A DNA stretch of 64,000 bases, from assembly GCF_023517795.1 (NCBI RefSeq), contig NZ_CP082928.1, positions 5,270,001 through 5,334,000 on the forward strand. Direction: 5' to 3'. Position 1 is the stretch's first letter, and every line of letters starts with the position of its first letter. This DNA is from Pseudomonas fulva. Lineage in GTDB: Bacteria; Pseudomonadota; Gammaproteobacteria; Pseudomonadales; Pseudomonadaceae. The notes below the pieces were generated by a model. That model made no database searches. It saw nothing but the letters and a program-made list of their open reading frames with translations, and had not been told where the DNA came from. This document shows, one piece after another, positions 20,798 through 29,175 of this stretch. The translations under genes and the position numbers were made by a program.

Positions 20798-21316
20798 ATG
20801 CCCAGTTACCAGGACTTGTTCGCCATCGGCGAGTCATTCGACGCCTTCGCCAGCCGTGGCCTGCCCGCCGAGATCAAGGCGGTCCGAACCGCCCAGGCGC
20901 AGCTTGGCCGCACCGACGCCCTGAGCGCCGAGACACATCAGCGCCTGGCAGCCGTTCAAGGTCGCTATCATCTGCTGGCCGCCGGTGAGATGTGGTGCCC
21001 GGATTGCCAGCTCAACCTCGCGGCGATGGCTCACCTGCAGCAGTTGCAACCACAGGTGGGCCTGGCGATCGTCTCCAAGGCCCGCGCGGAGCACGCCTTG
21101 AAAACGCCGCTGAATCTTGAGCGCATCTCGATTCCGCTGGTACTGGTACTGGACGATCGGTTCGAGCCGATCGGCCGTTTCGTCGAGCAACCGCGGGCGG
21201 TCGTCGACGGCGGCGAAGCAGCCCAGGCTGACTACCGCGCAGGTCGTTATCTGGAAAATACGATTGATGATCTACTGGCGATCATCGAAGCCCACGAGAA
21301 ACGCGAGCGAATTTAA
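20798..21316 (+). CDS. Thioredoxin-fold protein with WCPDC motif
   Basis: A 172-residue cytoplasmic protein. A helical N-terminal part of about 60 residues precedes a thioredoxin-like fold with a CPDC active site (Cys67 and Cys70). A cis-proline candidate follows in ISIPLVLVL. Such proteins are usually thiol-disulfide reductases; partner unknown. The ATG at 20798 has AGGAG seven bases upstream; the open frame upstream is inside the preceding gene. Its stop overlaps the stop of the convergent DJ-1 gene. Confidence 0.82.
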   Translation: MPSYQDLFAIGESFDAFASRGLPAEIKAVRTAQAQLGRTDALSAETHQRLAAVQGRYHLLAAGEMWCPDCQLNLAAMAHLQQLQPQVGLAIVSKARAEHALKTPLNLERISIPLVLVLDDRFEPIGRFVEQPRAVVDGGEAAQADYRAGRYLENTIDDLLAIIEAHEKRERI

Positions 21317-21924
21317 CCAGTGCTCGCCGGCAGGTAGGGACGGATCACCTTCATTGCCCGCTCGACGAATGCCTCCTTCTCTCCAACTGGCGCCACGTAG
21401 TGCAGCACCTCTGCACTCACCTGCTCGCCCGCGAGCCGAGTGATGGCCCAGGCGGCAAGGTACGGCGCCGCCAGACAGCCACCCGCCGTGGCCAGGTTGC
21501 CACGGGCGAAGAAGGGTTGGTTGAGTACCTCGACCCCCGCTTCTATCACCCAGGGCTTGGTGGTCAGATCGGTGCAGGCCGGCAGCGCCTGCAACAAGCC
21601 CAGCTTGGCCATGAGCAGGGTTCCCGAGCACTGCGCGCCGATCAACTGCCTGCCCGGATCGAGCCGCAGACGCTCGAGGATGCTGGCGTCCTGGGCGACC
21701 TCGCGGGTCTTGATGCCGCTGCCGAAAAGCACCACATCCGCTTCCCGGGCGAACTCCAGCGGCTGCTGAGCCTGCACCAGCACGCCGTTCATGGAAGTCA
21801 CCTGCTGGCTCGGGCAGGTGATCTGCGCCTGCCAGCCGTGCTCGCGCAGGCGGTTGAACAAGGCACTGGCGATAAACGAGTCGAGCTCGTTGAAACCATC
21901 GAATGTCAGTACGGCTACGCGCAT
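21313..21924 (-). CDS. DJ-1/PfpI family protein
   Basis: A 203-residue class I glutamine-amidotransferase-like protein. The nucleophile elbow is GAQCSGTLL with Cys99, preceded by LFGSGIKTREV. The DJ-1/PfpI group includes chaperones, deglycases, isocyanide hydratases and amidases; no specific activity can be chosen. GGAG lies seven bases before the ATG at 21924. Convergent with the thioredoxin-like gene; their TAA codons overlap within TTTAA, a three-to-four-base overlap. Confidence 0.85.
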   Translation of the reverse strand: MRVAVLTFDGFNELDSFIASALFNRLREHGWQAQITCPSQQVTSMNGVLVQAQQPLEFAREADVVLFGSGIKTREVAQDASILERLRLDPGRQLIGAQCSGTLLMAKLGLLQALPACTDLTTKPWVIEAGVEVLNQPFFARGNLATAGGCLAAPYLAAWAITRLAGEQVSAEVLHYVAPVGEKEAFVERAMKVIRPYLPASTG

Positions 21925-22026
21925 GCCCTGCTCCAGAAGCCTGATCCGTCCTGCAATCTACGGTCATCGAGGCATGCGTACCACGCACAGCGCTGCACAA
22001 TTTTGCCCATACAGTGCCGGCGTGTA

Positions 22027-23244
22027 TCAGATACCGTGACGCCCCGGGTCCTCGGGTGGCGCCTCCTCCTCGATCTCTTCCAGCTTCAGTTCCAGCCCCC
22101 AGTCTGCAGGCTCGCCAGGCGCTACCGGGCGAACCTCGGCTGGCGCAGCCGCTGGCTGCATTGCGGGCGCCGGAACAGCGGGATTGTCCCGATAGAGTTT
22201 GAGCTTGAGGCGCACATTGTTGGCCGAGTCGGCGTTCTTCACCGCTTCTTCTTCGTCGATGGCGCCTTCGTTGACCAGATCGATCAGTGCCTGATCGAAA
22301 GTCTGCATGCCGAGGTTCCTGGACTTTTCCATGATCTCCTTGATCTCGGCAAACTCGTTGCGCTTGATCAGGTCGCGGATGGTCGGCGTGCCGAGCAGCA
22401 CCTCGACCGCCGCGCGGCGCTTGCCGTCGACGGTCTTGACCAGGCGCTGGGACACGAACGCCTTGAGGTTGTTGCCCAGGTCGTTGAGCAGCTGCGGGCG
22501 GCGGTCTTCGGGGAAGAAGTTGATGATGCGGTCCAGCGCCTGGTTGGCGTTGTTGGCGTGCAGGGTGGAAATCGCCAGGTGCCCGGTATCGGCGAACGCC
22601 AGGGCATGCTCCATGGTTTCCCGGTCGCGGATCTCGCCGATCAGGATCACGTCCGGCGCCTGGCGCAGGGTGTTCTTCAGCGCGGCGTGGAAGCTGCGCG
22701 TATCCACGCCGACCTCGCGCTGGTTGATGATCGACTTCTTGTGCCGGTGCACGTACTCCACCGGGTCTTCGATGGTGATGATGTGACCGCCGCTGTTGCG
22801 ATTGCGGTAGTCGATCAGCGCGGCCAGCGAGGTCGACTTGCCCGAGCCGGTACCGCCGACGAACAGCACCAGGCCGCGTTTCTCCATGACCGTCTTGAGC
22901 AGCACTTCGGGCAGTTTCAGGTCCTCGAAGCGCGGGATATCAAGCTTGATGTTGCGCGCGACGATGGACACCTCGTTGCGCTGCTTGAAGATGTTGATGC
23001 GAAAGCGCCCGACGCCATTGAGGGAAATCGCCAGGTTCATTTCCAGCTCGCGCTCGAATTCCTCGCGCTGGGCGACATCCATCACCCCGTCGGCGATTTC
23101 CGCCACCGCGCCGGCCTTGAGCGGCTCGCTGCTCAGGGCCTTGAGCACGCCGTTGAACTTGGCGCAGGGTGGCGCACCGGTCGACAGGTAGAGATCCGAG
23201 CCGTCCTGGCTGGAGAGGATTTTCAGCATTGCATGGAGATCCAT
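22027..23244 (-). CDS. PilT/PilU-family type IV pilus retraction ATPase
   Basis: A 405-residue secretion ATPase. Motifs: GGTGSGKST (Walker A), IITIEDPVEYVH (Asp box), LRQAPDVILIGEIRD (Walker B) and the His box AISTLHANNA. The N-terminal segment (ILSSQDGSDLYLSTGAPP) is typical of PilT/PilU, which drive pilus retraction from the cytoplasmic face. A tail of about 50 residues after YRDNPAV is Pro/Ala/Glu-rich and ends with acidic repeats, longer than in PilT. From memory it differs clearly from the P. aeruginosa PilU N-terminus. No pilus genes are adjacent, so it may be a third, accessory member. Ribosome site AGGA is ten bases before the ATG. Confidence 0.87.
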   Translation of the reverse strand: MDLHAMLKILSSQDGSDLYLSTGAPPCAKFNGVLKALSSEPLKAGAVAEIADGVMDVAQREEFERELEMNLAISLNGVGRFRINIFKQRNEVSIVARNIKLDIPRFEDLKLPEVLLKTVMEKRGLVLFVGGTGSGKSTSLAALIDYRNRNSGGHIITIEDPVEYVHRHKKSIINQREVGVDTRSFHAALKNTLRQAPDVILIGEIRDRETMEHALAFADTGHLAISTLHANNANQALDRIINFFPEDRRPQLLNDLGNNLKAFVSQRLVKTVDGKRRAAVEVLLGTPTIRDLIKRNEFAEIKEIMEKSRNLGMQTFDQALIDLVNEGAIDEEEAVKNADSANNVRLKLKLYRDNPAVPAPAMQPAAAPAEVRPVAPGEPADWGLELKLEEIEEEAPPEDPGRHGI

Positions 23245-23387
23245 GAGCAGCGTTCCTGTCGACTGAAGCTATTACGTTAGCCAAGATTCGATGAAGGCAG
23301 CGGCCCGTTAAGGCCGAATAAATGACGCCATTCAGTTGGCGACGCGAATACTGGCACAATAGGCGCCCGATAAATGAGGAATCTGTC

Positions 23388-23666
23388 ATGGCAAAGGCAA
23401 TGGCCCGCCACATCCTGGTCAAGACCGAAGCGGAAGCCGCTGCCCTGAAGAAGCGCATCGCCGGTGGCGAAGCTTTCGACGTGCTGGCGCGCAAGCACTC
23501 CACCTGCCCGTCGGGCAAGAAAGGTGGTGACCTGGGCGAGATACGCCCCGGCCAGATGGTGCGGGTGATCGATCAGGTGATCTTCAAGAAGCCGCTGCGT
23601 GAAGTGCACGGCCCGATCAAGAGCCAGTTCGGCTATCACCTGGTGCAGGTGTTCTTCCGCGACTGA
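23388..23666 (+). CDS. ppiC: Parvulin-type peptidyl-prolyl isomerase PpiC
   Basis: A 92-residue single-domain rotamase, the same size as E. coli PpiC (93). It contains ARHILVKTEAEA at the start, a CPSGKKGGDLGEI centre and FGYHLVQVF at the end, the conserved parvulin blocks. It catalyses cis-trans isomerisation before proline, in the cytoplasm (no signal peptide). GAGGA lies seven bases before the ATG. It is divergent from the PilT/PilU-like gene. Confidence 0.93.
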   Translation: MAKAMARHILVKTEAEAAALKKRIAGGEAFDVLARKHSTCPSGKKGGDLGEIRPGQMVRVIDQVIFKKPLREVHGPIKSQFGYHLVQVFFRD

Positions 23667-23776
23667 GCGCGTTCTATGCATAGGTCAAATCGGTTTGTTA
23701 CAGCCGGTCACCGAGGGCTGCGCCACGCTCCTCAAGCTGGCAGGATGGACGCCAACGCTGCGAAAGGAGATCAAGC

Positions 23777-24628
23777 ATGAGTTTTGGACCTCTGGTAACA
23801 ACCGACTGGCTGGCCGGCGAAGGCAATGCCACGGACGTGGTGCTGTTCGACGCCAGCACCTACCTGCCCAACGAAGCGAAAAATGGCCGTGAGGAATACC
23901 TCAGGGCACACATTCCCGGCGCACGCTTCTTCGATATCGACGCCTTCTCCGATCCCGACACCCCTTTGCCCCATACCCTGCCGTCCCAGGGCCGCTTCGC
24001 GCGGCTGGCCGGCGCCGAAGGCGTGGGCAACGACAGCCGTGTGGTGGTGTACGACCAGAAGGGGCTGTTCTCCGCGGCTCGCGCCTGGTGGCTGTTCCGT
24101 TATTTCGGCCACCAGAATGTCGCGGTACTCGATGGCGGCCTGCCCAAGTGGCTGGCCGAGCAACGCCCCACCGAAGCGGGCGAGCCGGCTACCGCCAGCG
24201 AACGCAGCTTTCAGGTCAATGTGCACAGCCGCAAGGTACGTGGCCTGGGCGACGTGCTGGAGGCCATCGAGCGCGACGACACGCTGATTCTCGACGCCCG
24301 CGCCGCCAACCGCTTCGACGGCAGCACCGCCGAGGCGCGTCCGGGGGTCGCCTCCGGGCATATCCCCGGCAGCCAGAACCTGCCCTACAGCCGGCTTTTG
24401 CGCAGCGATCACACCCTGCAACCTGCGGAGACCCTGCGTACCTTGTTCAGCGCAGCCGGTGTCGATGGCAAGAAGCCGGTCATCACCAGCTGCGGCAGCG
24501 GCGTTACCGCAGCAGTATTGCTGCTGGGCCTGGAAGTGGCCGGGCTGCCGGAAGGCGCCCTGTACGATGGCTCCTGGACCGAATGGGGCAGCCGCACCGA
24601 TACGCCCAAGGCCACTGGCGTGGTGTGA
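23777..24628 (+). CDS. sseA: 3-mercaptopyruvate sulfurtransferase
   Basis: A 283-residue protein with two rhodanese domains. The C-terminal domain has the active loop CGSGVTA with Cys239, the form that distinguishes mercaptopyruvate sulfurtransferases from thiosulfate rhodaneses (CRKGxT). It moves sulfur from 3-mercaptopyruvate to an acceptor such as cyanide or a thiol. AGGAG lies eight bases before the ATG at 23777. The stem-loop at 24635-24660 follows the stop. Confidence 0.92.
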   Translation: MSFGPLVTTDWLAGEGNATDVVLFDASTYLPNEAKNGREEYLRAHIPGARFFDIDAFSDPDTPLPHTLPSQGRFARLAGAEGVGNDSRVVVYDQKGLFSAARAWWLFRYFGHQNVAVLDGGLPKWLAEQRPTEAGEPATASERSFQVNVHSRKVRGLGDVLEAIERDDTLILDARAANRFDGSTAEARPGVASGHIPGSQNLPYSRLLRSDHTLQPAETLRTLFSAAGVDGKKPVITSCGSGVTAAVLLLGLEVAGLPEGALYDGSWTEWGSRTDTPKATGVV

Positions 24629-24634
24629 CGCCTG

Positions 24635-24660
24635 AGCGCCCGCCTGCAACGGCGGGCGCT
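24635..24660 (+). terminator. Stem-loop after sseA
   Basis: AGCGCCCGCC pairs with GGCGGGCGCT around TGCAAC, seven bases after the stop. The following sequence has only a weak T content, so termination may be inefficient or the hairpin may mainly protect the 3' end. Confidence 0.6.
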
Positions 24661-24730
24661 TAGCGCCTCCTTGTGATTTTCATGCCGGGCCTTCTATTTG
24701 ACTGCAACGTGCCGTTAGCGGCCATTTGCA

Positions 24731-24808
24731 GTGGTGGGCTAAAGCCCACCCTACAGATCGTGCCAGCCTCGTAGGTTGGGCCGGGCGGCGATCCGCTTCA
24801 GCCCACCA
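24731..24808. repeat. Intergenic REP-like inverted repeat
   Basis: GGTGGGCTAAAGCCCACC forms an 8-bp palindrome at 24733-24750, followed by CTAC, and a partner GTAGGTTGGGC ... GCTTCAGCCCACCA ends at 24808. This GGTGGGCT-n-AGCCCACC type occurs widely between Pseudomonas genes. The rest of the gap to 24898 shows nothing further. Confidence 0.65.
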
Positions 24809-24897
24809 ATATGAGCAGGTTTGAAATCGCAGCACGACCGGCCGCTTTTGCCTAGCAGTTGCACGTACGCATGCCCAGAAAGATCATGAACAGGCGC

Positions 24898-25629
24898 CTA
24901 TAGCGCGTGGGACTGGTACAACTCCGTCAGCGCTTCGCTTCGCAGCTGCGCCAGCTGTGGCGAGCGACGATCCCGCGGGCGCGCCAGCGGCACCGCCAGT
25001 TCACGCTGCAAACGGCTGGGCGTACCGCCGAGAATCAGCACCCGATCACTCAGGTAGAACGCCTCGTCCAGATCATGGGTGACCAGCAGCACGGCGATCC
25101 CGTAGCGTGCCGCCAGATCGGCGACCAGATCCTGCAGCTTCATCCGTGTGAACGCATCCACCGCACTGAACGGCTCGTCGAGCAGCAGCACCCGAGGTTT
25201 GCCGTACAGCGCACGGGCAATGGCCGCGCGCTGCGCCTGGCCACCGGACAACTGCTTTGGCAGGGCATCGCCGCGCCCCGGCAGGCCGACGTCGCGCAGC
25301 AATTGCTGCACCCACTTGTCGTCGGCGATCCAACCGTCGGCGAAACCGACGTTCTGCGCCACACTCAGCCAGGGCATCAACCGTGGCTCCTGGAACACCA
25401 CGCCAATGCCATTACCCCGCCCGCGCTGCAGCTGTGTACCCAGCTGCAAGCCGCCCTGGTAGTCGCGATCCAGCCCCGCGGCGATGCGCAACAAGGTGCT
25501 CTTGCCGCAACCGCTGGGGCCAAGCAGGCTGACGATCTCGCCAGCGACCAGCCCACAGCTGACCTCATCGAGCACCAGGGTGGCACCGAACGATTTGCTG
25601 ACCCGTCGGAGTTCGATCAATGCACCCAT
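24898..25629 (-). CDS. ABC transporter ATPase, sulfonate/nitrate type (SsuB/TauB-like)
   Basis: A 243-residue ATPase: Walker A GPSGCGKST, Q-loop VVFQEPRLMPWL, signature QLSGGQAQR, Walker B VLLLDEPFSAVD and H-loop LVTHDLDEA. The Q-loop EPRLMPW form is typical of the nitrate/sulfonate/taurine group. It powers the neighbouring permease. The ATG at 25629 overlaps the permease stop as TGATG. Last gene of the leftward porin-transporter operon. Substrate class is inferred from the sulfur genes on the other side of the porin. Confidence 0.9.
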   Translation of the reverse strand: MGALIELRRVSKSFGATLVLDEVSCGLVAGEIVSLLGPSGCGKSTLLRIAAGLDRDYQGGLQLGTQLQRGRGNGIGVVFQEPRLMPWLSVAQNVGFADGWIADDKWVQQLLRDVGLPGRGDALPKQLSGGQAQRAAIARALYGKPRVLLLDEPFSAVDAFTRMKLQDLVADLAARYGIAVLLVTHDLDEAFYLSDRVLILGGTPSRLQRELAVPLARPRDRRSPQLAQLRSEALTELYQSHAL

Positions 25630-26450
25630 CACTTGTCTCCACCGTAGTTGTCGCGCCAGATCAGCGCCCGGGTTTCCAGCGCCTTGAGCAGGCTGTCGCT
25701 CAGCTTGCCCATCACGGCCAGGCTGGCGATGGCCACCAGCACGAGATCGGGGCGCGAGACCTCACGGCCATCGGTCAGCAGGTAGCCGATGCCTTCGGTC
25801 GCGGCCAGCAACTCCGCAGCAACCACACACAGCCAGGCCATCGACAGGCCCGCACGCAAGCCGGTGAACAGGTACGGCTGCGCGGCAGGCACGAAAATCC
25901 GGCGGATGGTCGCCAGGCGCGAAAGATTGCATAGCGCGCCCACCTCGACCAGTTTGCGGTCGACGTTACGGATGCCGGCCACCAGGTTGAGATAGACCGG
26001 GAAGAACGAGCCAATGGCGATCAGGGTGACTTTCGACGACTCGTCGATGCCCAGCCAGATCAGCAGGAGCGGTACCCAGGCCAGGCCCGGAACGGCCCGC
26101 AGCGCCTGGAAGGTCGGATCGAGGTAGGCCTCCAGCCGGCGGCTCAACCCGACCAGCGAACCGAGTATCAGGGCCAGCGAAGCGCCAATGGCGAACCCCG
26201 CCAGCACGCGCAGGGTGCTGGCCAGGATATGCGTCCACAGCGGGCCGTCGGCCAGCTCCCAGAGGGTGATCGCCAGTTCGCTGGGCGCGGGCATCAGATA
26301 GGCAGGTATCCAACCGATACGCACCACCGATTCGAGCACGGCCAGTAACGTCAGTGGCAGCAACCAGCCGCGCAGGCTCGAAAAGCCAGGCAGCCGGCGG
26401 CGCCATAAGACGCCCGGCTGGGCCTGCGGCAGACGCTCAGCGCGGCTCAT
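25629..26450 (-). CDS. ABC transporter permease, sulfonate type (SsuC/TauC-like)
   Basis: A 273-residue inner-membrane protein with about six transmembrane helices. The EAA-type loop is EVGALCNLSRLATIRRIFVPAAQPYLFTG. The ATG at 26450 has GAGG six bases upstream and overlaps the binding-protein gene by 14 bases; a longer frame to 26486 would bury it further. It forms the channel for the ATPase encoded next. Confidence 0.9.
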   Translation of the reverse strand: MSRAERLPQAQPGVLWRRRLPGFSSLRGWLLPLTLLAVLESVVRIGWIPAYLMPAPSELAITLWELADGPLWTHILASTLRVLAGFAIGASLALILGSLVGLSRRLEAYLDPTFQALRAVPGLAWVPLLLIWLGIDESSKVTLIAIGSFFPVYLNLVAGIRNVDRKLVEVGALCNLSRLATIRRIFVPAAQPYLFTGLRAGLSMAWLCVVAAELLAATEGIGYLLTDGREVSRPDLVLVAIASLAVMGKLSDSLLKALETRALIWRDNYGGDK

Positions 26451-27420
26451 CGCTGGCCTCGACGACGGGCTTGGCGATCCGGGCATCGATCAGGCTGGCC
26501 AGTGCCGTCTCGGTGTCGGCATTGCGGCGCAGCACCCCATCGGCAACCAGCAGCGGGATGACTGGTTTGATCGCATCCAGATGAAGCTGGCCTGGCAGCG
26601 GCTTGCTGAAATCGTAACGGCCCAGCTGCAGGCGAATCACTTCGACCGGCAGCTGGGTTTCCCCTGCGATCAACTGAGCCGCTTCTTCTGGATTGGCGAC
26701 GATCCAGCGACGTGCGCGCTCATAGGCCTTGACCACCGTAGTCACCGCTTCCGGCTGTTCGCTGAGAAAGCGCTCCTGGGTATTGAGAAAGGCGCCGAGC
26801 CCGAACGCGGGGTTTTCGTAGATGAAGCGCGCGCCCGCCAGTTGCGCGCCGGCCATGTGTGGGTCGAGCCCTGCCCAGCCATCCACCCTGCCTTGCTCAA
26901 GAGCGGTGCGCCCCTCGGGGTGCTGCAGGTGAACGATTTTCACGTCGCCAGGCTTGAGCTTTTCAGCCGCCAGGGCGCGCAACAGGAAGAAGTACGGGTC
27001 GGTGCCCTTGGTGGCGGCGATCTGCTTGCCACGCAGGTCATGCAATGTTCGGTAGGGTGAATCGGCCTGTACCAGGATGGCACTGGGCACGTACCAGAGG
27101 TAACTGTAGACGGCCTTGACCGGCTGGCCGTTGGCACGGCTGACAAAGGCCGAGATACTGGAGGTAAGCGCGAAATTCGACGCGCCGCTGTTGAGAAATT
27201 CCAGCGAGTTGTTGCTGCCCCGGGACAGCACCCAGCGCACCTCGGTACCAGAGGGCGCGAAGTCTTTTTCCAGCCAGCCGTTGTGTTTGATCACCAGGCT
27301 TTCCGGCGAATAGAAGGCGTAATCCAGGCGAATTTCCTTGAGCGGCGCGGCATGCGCGGCAACCGGCAGCCAGGCGGCAAACAGGGCGGCGAGCCCGACA
27401 CGCAAAGCGGTTCTGTTCAT
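26437..27420 (-). CDS. Sulfonate-type ABC transporter substrate-binding protein (SsuA-like)
   Basis: A 327-residue periplasmic protein with a signal peptide ending AAHA before APLKE. It belongs to the NMT1/SsuA-TauA binding-protein family (VLSRGSNNSLEFLNSG, KQIAATKGTDPYFFLLRAL, GRVDGWAGLDPH). Its ligand should be an alkanesulfonate or related organosulfur anion, by family and context. AAGGA is eight bases before the ATG. Second gene of the porin-binding protein-permease-ATPase operon. Confidence 0.88.
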   Translation of the reverse strand: MNRTALRVGLAALFAAWLPVAAHAAPLKEIRLDYAFYSPESLVIKHNGWLEKDFAPSGTEVRWVLSRGSNNSLEFLNSGASNFALTSSISAFVSRANGQPVKAVYSYLWYVPSAILVQADSPYRTLHDLRGKQIAATKGTDPYFFLLRALAAEKLKPGDVKIVHLQHPEGRTALEQGRVDGWAGLDPHMAGAQLAGARFIYENPAFGLGAFLNTQERFLSEQPEAVTTVVKAYERARRWIVANPEEAAQLIAGETQLPVEVIRLQLGRYDFSKPLPGQLHLDAIKPVIPLLVADGVLRRNADTETALASLIDARIAKPVVEASDEPR

Positions 27421-27487
27421 GACTCTATTCCTTATGAACTACGCTGGCAGCCCGTTGCGGGCCGCCGGCTCATGGCGATAACGGGCC

Positions 27488-28804
27488 TTACAGCAGCGTC
27501 AGGGTGTAGCTCAGAATCAGGCGGTTCTCGTCGGCATCGGTGGCGACGTTGCCGCGCTGGGTGGCGTTGCGCCAGGACACGCCCAGGCCCTTGAGCGGGC
27601 CGTCGAGCAGGGTGTAATCCAGGCGCAGGTCACGCTCCCACTCCTTGAGGTCACCGCTGGCGGAATCGACGTTGTCCCCCTTGAGGTAGGCGACGCTGGC
27701 CTTCAGGCCCGGCACGCCGAGCTTGGCGAAGTCGTAGGCGTATTCGGCCACCCAGGTGCGCTCGCCGGCACTGGCGAACTTGCCGATCTGCCGGTCGGTG
27801 ATTAGGTAGGACGACGAGCCGCCGCCCTGGTTGAGGAACGGGAAGGCGCTGTCGCCTTCGACCTGCTGGTAGCCAAGGCCGGCGGAATGGCCACCCAGGG
27901 TGTAGGTGAACAAGGCGCTCCAGGTCTGGTTGTCGACCTCGCCGGTGGTCACGCCATTACCGTAGTAGCCGGCGCTGGTGTAGCCCTGGGCACGGCCCGC
28001 CGCGCTGCCGTTCTTGCCATCGGAATTGCTGTCGAAGTAGCGCAGGTCGCTCTTCAGCGAACCCGGCCCGATCGCCCAGTTGTGTACCAGGCCAAGGAAG
28101 TGCTGTTTGTAGAAGTCTTCCAGGTTGCCGTAGTAGTACTGCAGCGTCAGGTCCGGGGTGGCCTTCCAGTCGCCGCCGGCAAAGTAGAACTTGTTGGTGT
28201 CGGCGTCGCCCGAGGCACCGGCGATACGCAGGCCGATGTCGTCGGTGGAGCTGCGGGTCTTGGTGCTTTCCAACTGGCCGGCGGTCAGGGTCAGGCCGTC
28301 GATCTCGCCGGAGGTGATCTGCCCACCTTCGAAGGTCTGCGGCAGCAGGCGGCCATCGTTGAAGACCACCACCGGCAGCTTGGGCTGCAGGGTGCCGATG
28401 CGCGCCTCGGTCTTGGACAGACGCAGCTTGGCGGTCACGCCGGCCTTGCTGTAGTCATCCACCGCGCTGCCATCGCTGTCGAGCGGGAACAGCTGGCCTG
28501 GGGTGCGATCACGGCCGGCCTTGCCAGCCCGGCCACCGGAGTCGAGCTTCACACCGAGCAGGCCGATGGCATCGACGCCAAAGCCGACGGTGCCATCGGT
28601 GAACCCGGAGGCGTAATTGAAAATGAAGCCCTGTCCCCACTCCTGCGCCTCGCCATTGTTGTTGGCGGTGTTCTTGGTATTGAGGTCGTAATAGAAATTG
28701 CGCAGGCCGATGCTGGCCTTGCTGTCTTCGATGAAACCGGCGGCGCTCGCTTCGCTGGCCAGAGCGGCCAGGGCGACGGCCAGTGCCAGGGTGGACTTGT
28801 TCAT
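27488..28804 (-). CDS. OprD-family outer-membrane porin
   Basis: A 438-residue outer-membrane protein with signal peptide (ALASEASA before AGFIED). The opening FIEDSKASIGLRNFYYD and the C-terminal RLILSYTLTLL, ending on a hydrophobic residue as 18-strand OprD porins do, place it in the OprD/Occ family. These channels admit small carboxylates or amino acids. Placed first in a sulfonate transporter operon, it probably lets the organosulfur substrate through the outer membrane. TGGAG lies eight bases before the ATG. It faces the second sulfur operon across a 371-base AT-rich gap. Confidence 0.92.
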   Translation of the reverse strand: MNKSTLALAVALAALASEASAAGFIEDSKASIGLRNFYYDLNTKNTANNNGEAQEWGQGFIFNYASGFTDGTVGFGVDAIGLLGVKLDSGGRAGKAGRDRTPGQLFPLDSDGSAVDDYSKAGVTAKLRLSKTEARIGTLQPKLPVVVFNDGRLLPQTFEGGQITSGEIDGLTLTAGQLESTKTRSSTDDIGLRIAGASGDADTNKFYFAGGDWKATPDLTLQYYYGNLEDFYKQHFLGLVHNWAIGPGSLKSDLRYFDSNSDGKNGSAAGRAQGYTSAGYYGNGVTTGEVDNQTWSALFTYTLGGHSAGLGYQQVEGDSAFPFLNQGGGSSSYLITDRQIGKFASAGERTWVAEYAYDFAKLGVPGLKASVAYLKGDNVDSASGDLKEWERDLRLDYTLLDGPLKGLGVSWRNATQRGNVATDADENRLILSYTLTLL

Positions 28805-29175
28805 GCTAGATGCTCCAGTGCAGGGGGTGTGCTGTTATGAACGGGCACGGCACAGGGGCTCGACATCGCCGGCAGGAAGACGTTGGCAGAGAGCCCCTGA
28901 TTCGGGCCCGATGCGGTGGTCCGCTGTCGGCTGGTGGCTAATCTACGAGAGCATTGGTAATCCCTAAAAAGAATTATTTTTCACTTTCTAGTAACTATTT
29001 TGCATATGAGGCCAATGGAGTTGTCGGCCTAAGCTAATGCCAAAAAATTATTTGTTAACCATTTTTTATATCGACTAGCTTCTCGACACCGGACCACCGG
29101 ACTTCTTCGCTCATTCATGAAGTACGTGTGATCGTCCCCAGCATGGCCGCCACGCGTTTCCGTCGAGGCCCTGCC
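28805..29175. promoter_or_regulatory. Divergent control region of the organosulfur island
   Basis: A 371-base gap between the porin and the second binding-protein gene. The middle (about 28960-29075) is very AT-rich for this genome and holds AAGAATTATTTTTC and AAATTATTTGTTAACC. It should carry both promoters, but I cannot pick clean -35/-10 boxes or a sigma-54 site. CGGTGGTCCG (28914-28923) and its complement in CCGGACCACCGG (29089-29100) flank the AT-rich core; the latter recurs at 31417-31428. Confidence 0.6.
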
